Part shown: piece after piece, positions 9,901 through 20,110 of the stretch
How the letters are laid out: each line of letters begins with the position of its first letter
Numbering within the stretch: the stretch's first letter is position 1
Assembly: GCA_036245525.1 (NCBI GenBank)
Contig: BTPG01000004.1
Coordinates: forward strand, 214,223,023-214,287,022
Direction: 5' to 3'
Source: Semisulcospira habei
Lineage: Eukaryota; Mollusca; Gastropoda; Semisulcospiridae
DNA length: 64,000 nucleotides
Program-made: the position numbers and the translations under genes
The notes under the pieces: generated by a model
Told to the model about the DNA's origin: nothing
What the model saw: the letters and a program-made list of their open reading frames with translations, nothing else
Databases searched by the model: none

Positions 9901-10235
9901 TTAACCCACTTAGCTCCGACGCACTACAGCAAGAGATGGATCGACCGTGATAATTCAAGGGTAGTGCCAGATGAGCTTGGCGCCCGTCAGGCACCAAGCT
10001 AATCTGGCATACCCTTGAATTATCATGGTCCTGCGACCAGTTCACAGTCGTTAGGTAACACCACCAAACTAATCTGGCATACCCTTGAATTATCATGGTC
10101 CTGCGACCAGTTCACAGTCGTTAGGTAACACCACCAAACTAATCTGGCATACCCTTGAATTATCATGGTCCTGCGACCAGTTCACAGTCGTTAGGTAACA
10201 CCACCAAACTGTGACCTTGAGGTTGAATGGGTTAA
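9901..10235. mobile_element. hpB MITE with internal 70-bp triplication
   Basis: Left end TTAACCCACTTAGCTCCGA, right end GGTTGAATGGGTTAA. The hairpin has arms GATAATTCAAGGGTAGTGCC. The right arm plus flank (70 bp, AATCTGGCATACCCTTGAAT...) is repeated three times head-to-tail at 10001-10210 with no visible differences, so the amplification is recent. Confidence 0.92.
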
Positions 10236-10535
10236 TCTTGAGGTGATGCGTCACGTCACGGTCACAACCAGTCACGCTTCACTTGGCACGGTAGCTCAAT
10301 CATTCTTGCGGTGACCGGACACGGTTGTACCACTCGGAACGAGCCGTTCACTGCGTTACACGTACAGATCTATTTGGTTTTCTACTGCCTTTCTGCTTGA
10401 CTGCTCACAGGGTATGCTTCACGGAGTCGTTGAAGATTATCTAGATCACAGGCTACTCCGCTTACGACAAGGTCAAATATAACAACAGTCGGATGTAACG
10501 GCACATCTTCAGACCGGTCCCAGCAGCACTCCTTT
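10236..10535. other. No recognisable feature
   Basis: Unique-looking sequence between hpB and hpC; nothing supportable. Confidence 0.4.
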
Positions 10536-10710
10536 TATTGACGAGCAAAAGAAATGCGACATTTTGGGCATCATCGGAAACACTGAATATACTGACGAGC
10601 AAAAGAAATTTGACATTTTGGGAATCATCGGAAACACTTTAGTGTGTGTTGTAGACACTTCAGTGTTTCCGATGATTCCAAAAATGTCGCATTTCTTTTG
10701 CTCGTCAGTA
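10536..10710. mobile_element. hpC hairpin with duplicated left arm
   Basis: The arm TATTGACGAGCAAAAGAAA (10536) is repeated as TACTGACGAGCAAAAGAAA (10590) before one right arm ending TTTTGCTCGTCAGTA (10710). This is either an arm duplication or one element inserted beside a broken one. Confidence 0.85.
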
Positions 10711-10904
10711 CATAAACTCCGGATATAGCGAATCGCAAGGGGATCTACCACACTTTCTTCTCGTGTTATCGGAAGTTTGTAACTTACGCGAAGTAATCTA
10801 CATAGAAAGAGTACTGTCGAGACACGGCTGACAAAGGTGTTGTGATACTGATGCAACGCTTGCGTTTATCTGATCGTGTTATTCCGCGGAGCAGACTTAT
10901 CACA

Positions 10905-11580
10905 ACTTACTTACTTACTTACGCCTGTCACCCCTCCCCGGGTATAGGCCGTCGACGAGAGACCTCCAGCGACTCCTGTCCTGTGCTTCTCCTTCGATTT
11001 TACTCCAGGTGGTTCCCAGTCTCTTGATGTCTGCTTGGAGGTCTCGACGCCAGGTGTTTCTCGGCCTGCCTCTTTTCCTCTTTCCCTGGGTGTTCCATGA
11101 CAATGCTTGCCTAGTGATACTGGAAGCTGGCTTTCTTAGACTGTGACCAATCCATCCCCATCTTCTTCGCCCAATTTCATTCTCTGCTGTAATCTGCTCT
11201 GTTCTGTCCCAGAGTCTGACGTTGCTGATCTTCTCTGGCCAGTGGATTTTCAAAATTCTTCAAAGGCAACTGTTTATGAAGATCTGTACTCTGTTGACTG
11301 TGGTTTTTGTCAATCTCGGGCCAAGTCTCTGCTCCATATAGGAGAACTGCTTTTACGTTGGAGTTGAAAATCCGGACTTTGGTGTGTTGTGACAGCTCTC
11401 TGGAACTCCACACTTTTTTCAACTGGAGAAAGGCTGCTCTGGCTTTACCGAGGCGTGCTCTGACATCTGCATCAGTGCCGCCTTTTTTTTTTTGTTGTTG
11501 TTGTCTATGATGCTCCCGAAATAGGTGAAGGACTCCACCTCCTCCAACTGGTTCTTCCGCAGACTTATCACAAACTTCGG
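10905..11580 (-). pseudogene. Non-LTR retrotransposon, C-terminal RT remnant
   Basis: Read on the minus strand, degraded frames give a YFGSI motif (about 11540), then VLLYGAETW (about 11330), WPEKISN..LW, RRRWGWIGHSLRKP, RKRGRPRNTWRRDL and a tryptophan-rich end. This order is the C-terminal tail of many animal LINE reverse transcriptases (RTE/Jockey-like, subclass not fixed). At least two frameshifts occur, one at a poly-A insertion near 11490. The 3' end is a (TAAG)n tail at 10905-10921, so the true 3' terminus is preserved while the 5' part is lost. Not functional. Confidence 0.88.
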
Positions 11581-11756
11581 ATAAACAACAAAAGAAAATA
11601 CTGGGTCCCCTGGCGATTTGTTATAGTTATCCGAAGTTATCTGTAGTAGTGCTGATGTGGTCATGCTCGTGCATTGTGCCCGGGTCAAAAAAAAAAAAAA
11701 AGAAGGTACTGTTGGACAGTGGTCAGTATGCCGCGTGCCGACCTGTGATTTGGCCA

Positions 11757-12100
11757 TTAACCCTCTTCAGTCTGATATGCTATTGCTTGAAATAAATTTG
11801 ACTGTGATAGTTCAAAGGTGGTGCCAGAATAGCTTGGCGCCTATGGGCGCCAAGCTGTTCTGGCACCACCCTTGAACTAAAACGGTTGATGTATCTGCTA
11901 ATCTGTAACGTAGCCTGCATAGGACAAAAAGCAAATTTAAAAAAAATTCTGATATGCTATTCATCTTGAAATAAATTTGACTGTGGTAGTTCAAGGGCGC
12001 CAAGCTATTCTGGCACCACCCTTGAACTAAAACGGTTGCTATATCTCCTAATCTGTAATGTAGCCTTCATAGGACAAGAAGCAGATTTAAAAAAAAATTC
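11757..12100 (+). mobile_element. hpQ (hpG-like) element, tandemly duplicated inside
   Basis: Starts TTAACCCTCTTCAGTCTG. The unit with TGATATGCTATT...AATAAATTTGACTGTGATAG, hairpin TGGTGCCAGAATAGCTTGG, and GTAGCCTGCATAGGACAAAA is repeated at about 11769-11945 and 11946-12100. The second copy has lost most of the left hairpin arm. The right TTAA end is not clear. Confidence 0.75.
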
Positions 12101-12179
12101 AGCCTCAGGATGTACTGGGTTTAGGCCGCTTTTGACGGTAAGATCCAACCAAAATCACAGACAAGGACAGCAGGCTGTA

Positions 12180-12575
12180 GTCCAAACAGTGGGCACGTGG
12201 TCTTCGGGCCTACCCGGCTCAGCCATCACTACCCCACCCGGGTCTGCCCTGGGGGACTTGGGTGGGGTAGTATTTTTAGTCCCAGGTCACCTGGTCAGCC
12301 CACAGGTGGGTTTCCTCTATTCTGGGGCATGTGTTTCTGTCACCCTTGTCATCACCTGTATTGCCTTTTAAAACTCCCACTGTCTGCATGCTGAGCTCTT
12401 GATAGTGTGTTGCTAATGGTCTTAGCTTATTTAGGCCCATGTGTAGGTTATTAACGTATTTGACCGCTGCGACTACATTCAGTTCTGTTATTTTTATTTT
12501 TCACAGCAGTGCAGGCACGTCTGAGAAAGCCTGTGCTGTCGGACGTTAGCGATGTACAATCAATCAATCAGCATC
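12180..12575 (+). mobile_element. Retroposon with (AATC)n tail
   Basis: Plus-strand copy of the family at 6732-7110. It ends TTAGCGATGTACAATCAATC AATCAG. Contains CCCACCCGGGTCTGCCCTGG. No reading frame of note. Confidence 0.7.
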
Positions 12576-12730
12576 ACTGACCAAAAGTTTCACGACAGTG
12601 ACCGGCTCAGTTTTATATCCACGACGTAACAGTTGGATCTTACACACTCAGCGGCGCATCTCTCAAGTTACGACGTCATTACACAGAGAGGTCAAAGGTC
12701 ACGTTACGGCGACTGCGCCAAAAAAAAGCT

Positions 12731-12806
12731 CCTCGGGCCCACGTCGGCCGCAGCTGTCCCGTGCACAGCCGTGCGCGGGACAGCTGCGGCCGATGTGAGC
12801 CCGAGG
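12731..12806. mobile_element. hpF GC-rich hairpin
   Basis: Arms CCTCGGGCCCACGTCGGCCG and partner CGGCCGATGTGAGCCCGAGG around GTGCACAGCCGTGCGC. One of about ten hpF copies in the window, mostly partial. Confidence 0.85.
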
Positions 12807-13335
12807 ATCTTTTGCCTCAAAGGTGTCAGGTTACACCTACCGTCGTAAGAACCATTGTCGTAAATCAGTGCGGCGGAGTTTTCAACGTCTGGCCGGTATT
12901 TTCGTGGACCTTGCGGTGAATAGAGGAATACAAATGGCTGCACAGTTCAGTGACTTTGGGTTGAGTTCAAGATGATATCGTCAGTGCACAGAGAAGAACC
13001 AGTGCTCTGTGTGGTCTTCTCCCTCCCCTCTCCCCCCCTCCCCCACTCCATCTCCCTGGAGCGTGTGTGAGACCCTCCTCGAGTTTCACGGAGACTGCGC
13101 CGGAGACACCACAACTGAGCTATTTGTTGTTACGACTGTATTACTGAGGCTGAAGTGGTCACCATAGTAGGCCTCATACTTTTGGACACTGTACACTGCT
13201 CAGTGTTGAACTGCACACTTTGTGCACTACTCCGGTGTTAAACTATCCATGACTTTTCAAGTCTCGCTTCATTATATTATGAGTTAGGCTTTGCCAGTGG
13301 TTCTTCAGTGTCGCCTCGAGTGTCCGCGGGTCACG
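12807..13335. other. No recognisable feature
   Basis: Pyrimidine-rich stretch at 13018-13060; otherwise nothing supportable. Confidence 0.4.
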
Positions 13336-13338
13336 GGA

Positions 13339-13424
13339 GGGGGGGGGGGGGGGGGGGGTCAATGTCGGAGGTATGAGTCGAGGGCTGCTCGAGACTCAGT
13401 CTTACCATATGGCTTCGACATTGA
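13339..13424. repeat. Poly-G (20) and small inverted repeat
   Basis: G20 at 13339-13358 followed by GGTCAATGTCG, whose complement CGACATTGACC closes at about 13424. Possibly a small hairpin element with a G tract at one edge. Confidence 0.6.
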
Positions 13425-13526
13425 CCTGACCCCCCTGACTGGACCCGGGAGGGGACAAGAACCACTGGCACAGCCTAACTCGCAATACGACGATTTTGCC
13501 TTCAACTTTAAATAGTAACAACGTGA

Positions 13527-13663
13527 AGTATACCCTTGAAAGGACCCCTAGAGGTGCCAAGCTATTTTGGCACTACCCTTGACCTATTTTAGTCAAACTT
13601 ATTTCACACACTGGTTCCTACCACCACCACCCCCCCCCCACCCCCCCCCCCCCCCCCCCCCCC
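13527..13663. mobile_element. hpQ right half, then poly-C
   Basis: GCCAAGCTATTTTGGCACTA..CTATTTTAGTCAAACTTATT is the inverted counterpart of the hpQ arm at 11790-11830. It is followed by CCACCACCACC and C23 (13641-13663). Confidence 0.65.
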
Positions 13664-13682
13664 ACCTCAAACTTCTCTTTCA

Positions 13683-13780
13683 GACCTGTCTTTTAAAACT
13701 ATTTTCTTGCAATAGGGTGATTTTGAACAACCACTTTTTACTTTGTAAGGCAAGAAAATAGTTGTTTAAAAGGACAGGTT
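13683..13780. repeat. Inverted repeat, about 27-bp arms
   Basis: ACCTGTCTTTTAAAACTATT TTCTTGC pairs with GCAAGAAAATAGTTGTTTAA AAGGACAGGT, with a loop of about 40 nt. Unclassified hairpin; single copy here. Confidence 0.7.
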
Positions 13781-14255
13781 CTGCTGTGAATAGCCACACG
13801 CTGACAACGTCTGAGGTGGTGTTTATTGCCGATGACGCACTCACTAACGAGGAAAGATGAATGGTCTGTCCATAAACTGCATGCATATAACGTCACGCCT
13901 GCATAATATTTTCATAAATCACGTTGAAACGACTTCAGAGTGTGAACGTGCATTGAGATCAGCCACACTTACGACAGAGTACCGTGTGAACTGTGAATAG
14001 TTCGAGCGCACCTCCGCTGAATGAAACAGGACTAGAAAGTGCAGCGTCGGACGCACTAGTGCACGCACTGATACACGCACTAGTGCACGCACTGATGCAC
14101 GCACACGCACGCACCCACGCACGGACTCAGAAGTGAAAGGAAAAAACACACAAAAAAACCCACCTCTAAAATTGAGTTAGCCCAAAAGCGTCTGTCGAGA
14201 GTGCACTGCATCTTAATCGTTACTTGTTCAAGTTTTTACGATTCCCACGATAACT

Positions 14256-14492
14256 TTAACCCATTCAGCCTCGACGCCCCCCCCCCCCCCAACAGAAGAC
14301 GGATCGACCATGATAATTCAAGGGTACGGCGCCAAGCTAATCTGGCACTACCCTTGAATTATCATGGTCTAGCCATCTTCCGCATCTGGTTCATAGGTCA
14401 TTAGTGACACCTCCAAACTTTGATTTTCTCGTGTATTAAATGAGAAACCAGAGTGAACTTTGGGAAATGCAGCCTTGGGGTTAAAAGGTTAA
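14256..14492. mobile_element. hpB MITE with poly-C interruption
   Basis: TTAACCCATTCAGCCTCGACG then C14, hairpin GATAATTCAAGGGTACGGCG ... ACTACCCTTGAATTATC, end CTTGGGGTTAAAAGGTTAA. The left arm has lost its inner half. Confidence 0.85.
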
Positions 14493-14582
14493 CCCCTTTG
14501 ACTCCTACTGACGATACCGCTGCGCATTTTTTTTTTTTTTTTTGTCGCCGAGCGGTATCGTACCGTGGCGGTCAAGGGGTGA
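14489..14582. mobile_element. hpP hairpin with poly-T loop
   Basis: TTAACCCCTTTGACTCC ... ACGATACCGCTGCGC, T17, then GCCGAGCGGTATCGT ... GGCGGTCAAGGGGTGAA. It shares the TTAA at 14489 with the preceding hpB. Half-copies are near 25545 and 41213. Confidence 0.8.
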
Positions 14583-14584
14583 AT

Positions 14585-15200
14585 TAGCCCTCTCAGTGGT
14601 GCCTCGAAATGATGGCTATGTCCACCTGTGAGCCGAACTGTAGACCAATAGCTATACCTTGCCGGGTCCGACTCATGAAGCTGCCATTACCAGGGCATAT
14701 TACAAAACATGGATTGGATCGTTGGATTGGACTGGGACAAGCAACCCACGCAGTTGCGAATGCCGGCTTTCCGCGTCCCCGTCACCCACACGTAAGTCAA
14801 AGCACGTCCATGTTGATGAAACAACTCGTGACCTCTTTTTTAGCTAATAAAAGCCTGCACGCCTCACAGAACAGAACATAGGTTTCGTTAGTCGGAAACT
14901 CGAACCTATTTTGGCTGTTGAAACACGGGCTGTGGAACCCTGCGCGCAAAAGGCTGTCGGGCCGACGTTAATAGGAGGCTGGCGTGGCCACAACTGCCGC
15001 TGGCGGCCCGAGGTGCTTTAGCGGTCATATCAAAGAAACGCTCTGTTTTGGAGAGAACTTACACCAACACAAAATCTCTCCATAAAAAAAGTGACTCAGT
15101 GCAAAAATCTTCACCACCACAAATAAACTGAATACAAAATTTCCTTGGATAGTCAGTTGCGGCAACAGCACACCAAACCAGGCACTGAATTACCTACAAT
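14585..15200. other. No recognisable feature
   Basis: Unique-looking sequence. The 90-codon frame at 14609-14881 shows no recognisable family. Confidence 0.4.
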
Positions 15201-15202
15201 CT

Positions 15203-15274
15203 TCAAGAGACAAAGATTCTCATGAGCCCCTGCAGCTATGCTGCAGGGGCTCATGATAATCTATGCCTCTTTGC
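15203..15274. mobile_element. hpA hairpin core
   Basis: CAAGAGACAAAGATTCTCAT and partner TCATGATAATCTATGCCTCT around a CTGCAGC/GCTGCAG stem. Outer ends not resolved. Confidence 0.8.
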
Positions 15275-15394
15275 TTGCAGGACATGACCGTCTTGATTTG
15301 CATCCGCGATTAGTGAGGTTTCGTTTGCAGCGAACGACTCCCACGAGAGCAAAGTCCCGGCGGATATAAAAAACAACAACAAGACTTTAGCATA

Positions 15395-15650
15395 GACAAC
15401 ACTCCCAACATCTCCCACAGACATAGGTCCTCACCAGCCCGGAGGGTTAGGGTTAGGGTTCGGGCCCGGAGGATTAGGGTTAGGGCCCGGAAGGTTAGGG
15501 TTCGGGCCTGGAGGGTTAAGGTTTGGGCCCGGAGGGTTAGGGTTAGGGCCCGGAGGGTTAGGGTTAGGGCCCGGAGGGTTAGGGTTAGGGCCGGGAGGGC
15601 TGATAAAGACCTATGCCTCTTCGAGATGTTCGGAGTGTTAAAAATTCTCA
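15395..15650. mobile_element. hpA-variant hairpin with telomere-like loop array
   Basis: Outer arms ACACTCCCAACATCTCC and GAGATGTTCGGAGTGTT match the variant hpA at 58513-58602. Inner arms ACATAGGTCCTCACCAGCCC and GGGCTGATAAAGACCTATGC survive. Between them (about 15438-15598) lies a minisatellite of about 21-bp units, GGGCCCGGAGGGTTAGGGTT, containing one or two TTAGGG each. At 58513 the loop is only a few bases. Confidence 0.85.
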
Positions 15651-15750
15651 ATGGTTATGGTACAAGTTGATTATCCGCAGTGGTTTCGCTCTTATTTTTG
15701 TTGAGAGTCGGTCGGCGGAAACGTGACCTCCATGTTATATTTCGGCATGA

Positions 15751-16411
15751 GCGACATTGGCGATGGCTGCTGTTTAGACCAGTTAGTAACTAATGGAAGA
15801 CTGAAGATATGCCGACTTTCACACACGCTAATGAGTGAGTGACATTGGCGATGGCTGCTGTTTAGACCAGTTAGTAACTAATGGAAGACTGAAGATATGC
15901 CGACTTTTACACACGCTAATGAGTGAGTGACATTGGCGATGGCTGCTGTTTAGACCAGTTAGTAACTAATGGAAGACTGAAGATATGCCGACTTTCACAC
16001 ACGCTAATGAGTGAGTGACATTGGCGATGGCTGCTGTTTAGACCAGTTAGTAACTAATGGAAGACTGAAGATATGCCGACTTTCACACACGCTAATGAGT
16101 GAGTGACATTGGCGATGGCTGCTGTTTAGACCAGTTAGTAACTAATGGAAGACTGAAGATATGCCGACTTTCACACACGCTAATGAGTGAGTGACATTGG
16201 CGATGGCTGCTGTTTAGACCAGTTAGTAACTAATGGAAGACTGAAGATATGCCGACTTTCACACACGCTAATGAGTGAGTGACATTGGCGATGGCTGCTG
16301 TTTAGACCAGTTCTAATGAGTGAGTGACATTGGCGATGGCTGCTGTTTAGACCAGTTAGTAACTAATGGAAGAAGATATGCCGACTTTCACACACGCTAA
16401 TGAGTGAGTGA
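15751..16411 (+). repeat. 88-bp tandem array
   Basis: GACATTGGCG recurs at 15753, 15841, 15929, 16017, 16105, 16193, 16281 (exactly 88 apart), then at 16326 after a 43-bp internal deletion. Units are nearly identical. No coding sense. Confidence 0.97.
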
Positions 16412-16424
16412 ATGAATTTACGAA

Positions 16425-16545
16425 ACAACAAGAACAACAAGAAGAACGACAACAACCTACAACAGCAACAACAGTAACAACAACAACAACAGCAACAACG
16501 CATCAACTGCAAGGGCTCATAAAAATCTACGCCATTCGCTGCCGA
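16425..16545. repeat. (AAC)n-like tract plus single hpA arm
   Basis: Imperfect AAC repeats (16428-16500) followed by GCAAGGGCTCATAAAAATCT A, a lone right-hand hpA arm (about 16509-16540). Confidence 0.65.
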
Positions 16546-16754
16546 TAGGGTCGGCCAAACTGACTTCAAACATTTTACCTCTGACAGAAATATTACCTTG
16601 AGTCTCAGCTCGTAATTAAATCCATACACACACTGACACAAACCCCGCATTTAACAGAGCGTAAAACACGCACGGAATTTGGGTCACGACAAAAAGTCAC
16701 TGTAGGCTGTTTATGCTCAGTTAACAATTGAATGCCGGTCCGTGCCTTTTGACC

Positions 16755-16974
16755 TTAACCATTTCAATTCCAATAAAAAAAAAAGTGAACGCGATCCAAC
16801 TGCAAGAGACATAGATCCTCATGAGCCCCCGCAGTCGCGGGGGCTCATGAGGATCTATGCCTCTTGCTGAGACCAGTTTGTATCCATGTTCCTCGGACGT
16901 GTTGTCTCTTGGTCGTTGCGTGAGTGAACCAAGATTTCAGAAATAAAAATGTACGGTGGCAGGGAAGGCGTTAA
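16755..16974. mobile_element. hpA MITE, long form, complete
   Basis: TTAACCATTTCAATTCC at the left, hairpin 16802-16867, then GAGACCAGTTTGTATCCATG, CTCTTGGTCGTTGCG, GATTTCAGAAATAAAAATG and GGCAGGGAAGGCGTTAA. This long right flank is the segment that is amplified in the array at 43570-45110. Confidence 0.9.
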
Positions 16975-17040
16975 GTCTAGTAGCAACCGACGTTAGTATA
17001 ATAATATAGGTTGTTAGATACAATCTACTACTCTCTTTCA

Positions 17041-17175
17041 AACCCAACACCCCCTCCCCCCCCCCCCTATACTCATTCTGCTTTGCATTAATTTTGCTAG
17101 TGGCAAACTTGTTTTAACATGACAAGCACATTTCATTGAGTCAGTCCTACCTTTTTTTTTTTTTTTTTTTGAGGC
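17041..17175. repeat. Poly-C and poly-T tracts
   Basis: C run near 17055-17067 and T18 near 17153-17170 in otherwise unremarkable sequence. Confidence 0.85.
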
Positions 17176-17262
17176 ACCTTCCTTTGTGTCACGATTAGCG
17201 TAAATCCCTCAGGTAAAATTACAGTACAGGCCTATCTTCTTTGTGTTGGCGTGTCACAGATC

Positions 17263-17590
17263 TTAAGCCATCTAGCCCCCCGGCGCACTTACAGCGGGAG
17301 ATGGATCGACCATGATAATTTAAGCGTAGTGCCAGATTGAGCATGGCGCCGTCAGGCGCCAAGCTAACCTGGCACTATCCTTGAATTATCATGGTCGACC
17401 CATCTCCTGTAACTGGTACACCGTCCTTAGGTGCAGGCGCCAAGCTAATCTAGCACTAGTCTTGAATGATCATGGTCAATCTATCTCCTGTAACTGGTAC
17501 CCAGTCGTTTAGGGACACTGTCAACACTGCCCTTGAATAATGATGGTCGACCTATCTCCTGTTGTAGGGCGTCAGGTCTGAATGGATTAA
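17263..17590. mobile_element. hpB MITE with repeated right arms
   Basis: TTAAGCCATCTAGCCCCCCGG ... GTCTGAATGGATTAA. After the hairpin (GATAATTTAAGCGTAGTGCC and partner) two further right-arm copies follow (…CTTGAATGATCATGGTC; …CTTGAATAATGATGGTC), each with ATCTCCTGTAACTGGTAC. Internal arm multiplication, older and more diverged than at 10001. Confidence 0.82.
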
Positions 17591-17639
17591 GCGTATTCCT
17601 TTCATTGTCAGCTGGGGGTTTTTCTCCGCTTAAAAAGGA

Positions 17640-17742
17640 CTATCACAACACGATTTATTGGTGTCATTGCCCTTTTAAAGCGTGTTTCTTTCATTGTGAA
17701 TTTCTTTGCATGTTACAAACTTGGCAGTCAAATTTTTTGGTC
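17640..17742 (+). repeat. Dispersed repeat U fragment
   Basis: CCTTTTAAAGCGTGTTTCTT ... AACTTGGCAGTCAAATTTTT, as at 5905-5985 and 46410-46475. Class unknown. Confidence 0.6.
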
Positions 17743-18221
17743 AGGATCTGCCTCTCCGCATAGAACACACTTCGCATATTCAACAAGAAAGTTTGGATCT
17801 TCGAAATCATTTCCTTGTATACGAAGTTTTTGTGTGTGTTTTCCTGCACGTCTGTTGTACCTGTTTCGCTCTACTTAAACAGTAATCTCCTGCAGAGAAT
17901 CGCTGGAATCTTTACTGTGCAAGGTCAGTTTAACCATTCACAACCTTTCAAAGACGGCTTCACACCCTAGTGGGAAAACCTAACTTTGTTCACACGGAAA
18001 GGCTGGGGCAAGGTATTAATTACATTCGTAATACCTGTATTAATAGACTAAATAGATTACAGGTCGGTATTTGCACGCAAGGGGTGTAATATGACCCGAG
18101 TAATAGGCACTTAAGAATGCCGGGATTACCCTGTTAACTTCTTGCCGTATACCACTGTAGGTTATGACATCAAATAACCACGTCAGTGTTCTTAAGGGGA
18201 ATGGATCTTGCAAGTGAACCT

Positions 18222-18260
18222 CGCACCTGCGGGGGATCATGAGGATCTATGTCTCTTGCA
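18222..18260 (+). mobile_element. Single hpA right arm
   Basis: GGGGGATCATGAGGATCTAT GTCTCTTGC without a matching left arm. Broken at the palindrome centre. Confidence 0.65.
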
Positions 18261-18285
18261 GATGGGTTAGATTCTCCAGTAGCTG

Positions 18286-18319
<34 letters not shown>

Positions 18320-18434
18320 GTCAAACCAACACACAAGAAAACTCTCACGAAGAACTCATAGTCATTCATCAATAACTTGAATGCAATCGACTACAGCCAA
18401 AACCAACTCACCACACCCAGTGTGTACGTGCTAA

Positions 18435-18489
18435 TTAACGCATTCAACCCGACCGCCGTATTTCCCAAATTTTGGAGGCGTCGTCTAAC

Positions 18490-18536
<47 letters not shown>

Positions 18537-19125
18537 CGTTATTATATAGGCGCTTTTTCTCAATTTTTGGGCGAATCGACTCAAAGCGCCGCGAACTGAA
18601 AACCCAACACGCACACTCACGTAACAGACACGGATTTACGCCATTTAAGACAAACACAGTACAAGACAGACGAAGGGTCAGTTCAGCTACTGAAGTTACA
18701 GAGATTTTTGATCGCTTGTATTTGAAATTTGTAAAGTGGCCTGAAACCGGTACCAAAGTGTGTGTGTGGGGGTGGGGGGGTGGGTGGGTGGGTGGGGGGT
18801 GGAAGAACCGGAGTACCCGGAGAAAGAACCCCCGACGGTCCGCCCGAATTAACGGCGACACTTACCACGGAGAGGAGAAAAGTCCGACGCCGGAACCCGT
18901 TTTCGAACCTCGCACCTTTGGCATTGGTGGCAGGCGCCTTAACCACTGCGCCACGGACCGCCCCGACCATGCACCAGTTGCAGGAGATGGATCGACCACG
19001 ACAATTCAAGGGCAGTGCCAGATTAGCTTGGCGCCGCGACAGGCGCCAAGCTAATCTGGCACTACCCTTGAATTATCGTGGTCGACCCATCTCCTGCTGT
19101 AGTGCGTCAGGGCTGATTGGGTTAA
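18435..19125. mobile_element. hpB MITE split by a SINE
   Basis: Left end TTAACGCATTCAACCC, then TTTTGGAGGCGTCGTCTA (to about 18484). The element resumes GACCATGCACCAGTTGCAGG at about 18964, hairpin, and ends GCTGATTGGGTTAA. The uninterrupted arrangement GGAGGCGTTGCCTGACGACC is seen in hpB at 39386-39599. Confidence 0.88.
18485..18966 (-). mobile_element. tRNA-derived SINE with LINE-like tail
   Basis: On the minus strand: A-box-like TGGCGCAGTGGTTAAGG (18937-18953), B-box-like GAGGTTCGAAAACG (about 18898-18911), then CTCCGGGTACTCCGG, a body ending AGCGCCTATATAATAACGG and a (TTA)n tail (18490-18533). Pol III boxes plus tail define a SINE. A truncated copy lies at 35591-35880. The tail resembles 3' ends of L2-type LINEs, which would supply the reverse transcriptase in trans (inference). 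Confidence 0.82.
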
Positions 19126-19560
19126 AATGTGATGTAAATATATTGGCCCCCGTGCGGCTCTGTGTCGCAAGGTCTGCGGGTTTGGACCAACTTAAACATC
19201 ATAGATCAACACTAACATGTTGATAGATTGTCGAACGTTCTTTGCGGTATTTGGCAAAAGCCATCATGTAAATTTGTTGGTAAAAGCGAGAGCTTTGCTA
19301 CAAGACAATGAAATCGAGCTTGTCACAAAAATGGACACACAGCGCTGTTGTACTTGAAGTCTGAGACCTCCACACATTTTTCGGCATTCATGATTTGTGC
19401 GCCAAGCGACCAATCAAAACACCACATGCGTGCAGCCTATATGTGATTCTAGAAAATACTGCCTCGACTCTGACACACCTTCCATTCATGGTATATCGAA
19501 CTATTTTTCACAATCATAATCAGCGAGTCTGTCGCTCTTGTCAAGGTGAACTATACCACA
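19126..19560. other. Weak hpM hairpin at 19258-19331; otherwise nothing
   Basis: GGTAAAAGCGAGAGCTTTGC ... ATCGAGCTTGTCAC resembles hpM (7386, 45673) with many mismatches. No other feature. Confidence 0.45.
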
Positions 19561-19568
19561 TGCTTCTC

Positions 19569-19781
19569 TTAACCCTTTTAGCCTCAAGGTCCCATTTCTG
19601 AAACTGTTGGAGGTTTTGCAACGACTATGTACCAGTTGCAGGAGATGGCTTGACCATGCTAATTCAAGGGTAGTGCCAGATTAGCTTGGCGCCTGAAGGC
19701 GCCAAGCTAATATTGCACTACCCTTTAATTATCATGGTCAAGCCATCTCCTGCTGTAGGGGTTCGGGGCTAAAAGGGTTAA
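19569..19781. mobile_element. hpB MITE, complete
   Basis: TTAACCCTTTTAGCCTCAAGG to GGGGCTAAAAGGGTTAA, 213 bp. Perfect TTAA ends and terminal repeats CCCTTTTAGCC. Hairpin arms TGACCATGCTAATTCAAGGG with small mismatches. Confidence 0.93.
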
Positions 19782-19850
19782 CCCATTCAGTACCATCCGA
19801 CACCATCCTTGAACTATCATGGTCAGTCTGTCGCCAGAACTGTGATACAG
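19778..19850 (+). mobile_element. hpG-like half element sharing TTAA with hpB
   Basis: TTAACCCATTCAGTACCATCC ... CCTTGAACTATCATGGTCAG. Begins in the very TTAA that ends hpB at 19781 and lacks its left arm. Confidence 0.65.
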
Positions 19851-19919
19851 ACCTCAAAGGGTATATTTTAAAAAAAAAAATGACAATTTAGTCCTCAGGA
19901 TGACAAGAATTAATATATA

Positions 19920-20110
19920 TACTGACGAGCAAAGAATTGAGACATAAGTGTTTCCGATGATTCCCAAAATGTCGCATTTCTTTTGATCGTCAGTATAAAA
20001 TTTACAAGATAAGTATTCCATTAGTTGTTGTTTCCGATGATTCCCAAAATGTCGCATTTCTTTTGATCGTCAGTATAAAATTTACAAGATAAGTATTCCA
20101 TTAGTTGTTG
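19920..20110. mobile_element. hpC hairpin plus 80-bp tandem duplication
   Basis: TACTGACGAGCAAAGAATTG (left) and CTTTTGATCGTCAGTA (right, ends about 19996). The right arm with 35 bp of flank (TTTCCGATGATTCCCAAAAT...ATTAGTTGTTG) is exactly duplicated: 19951-20030 and 20031-20110. Confidence 0.9.

Noticed and set aside
15438..15598. Chromosome end or ordinary interstitial telomere
   Set aside because: TTAGGG units are interspersed with GGCCCGGA, and the block is enclosed by matching hairpin arms, so it is a minisatellite within an element.
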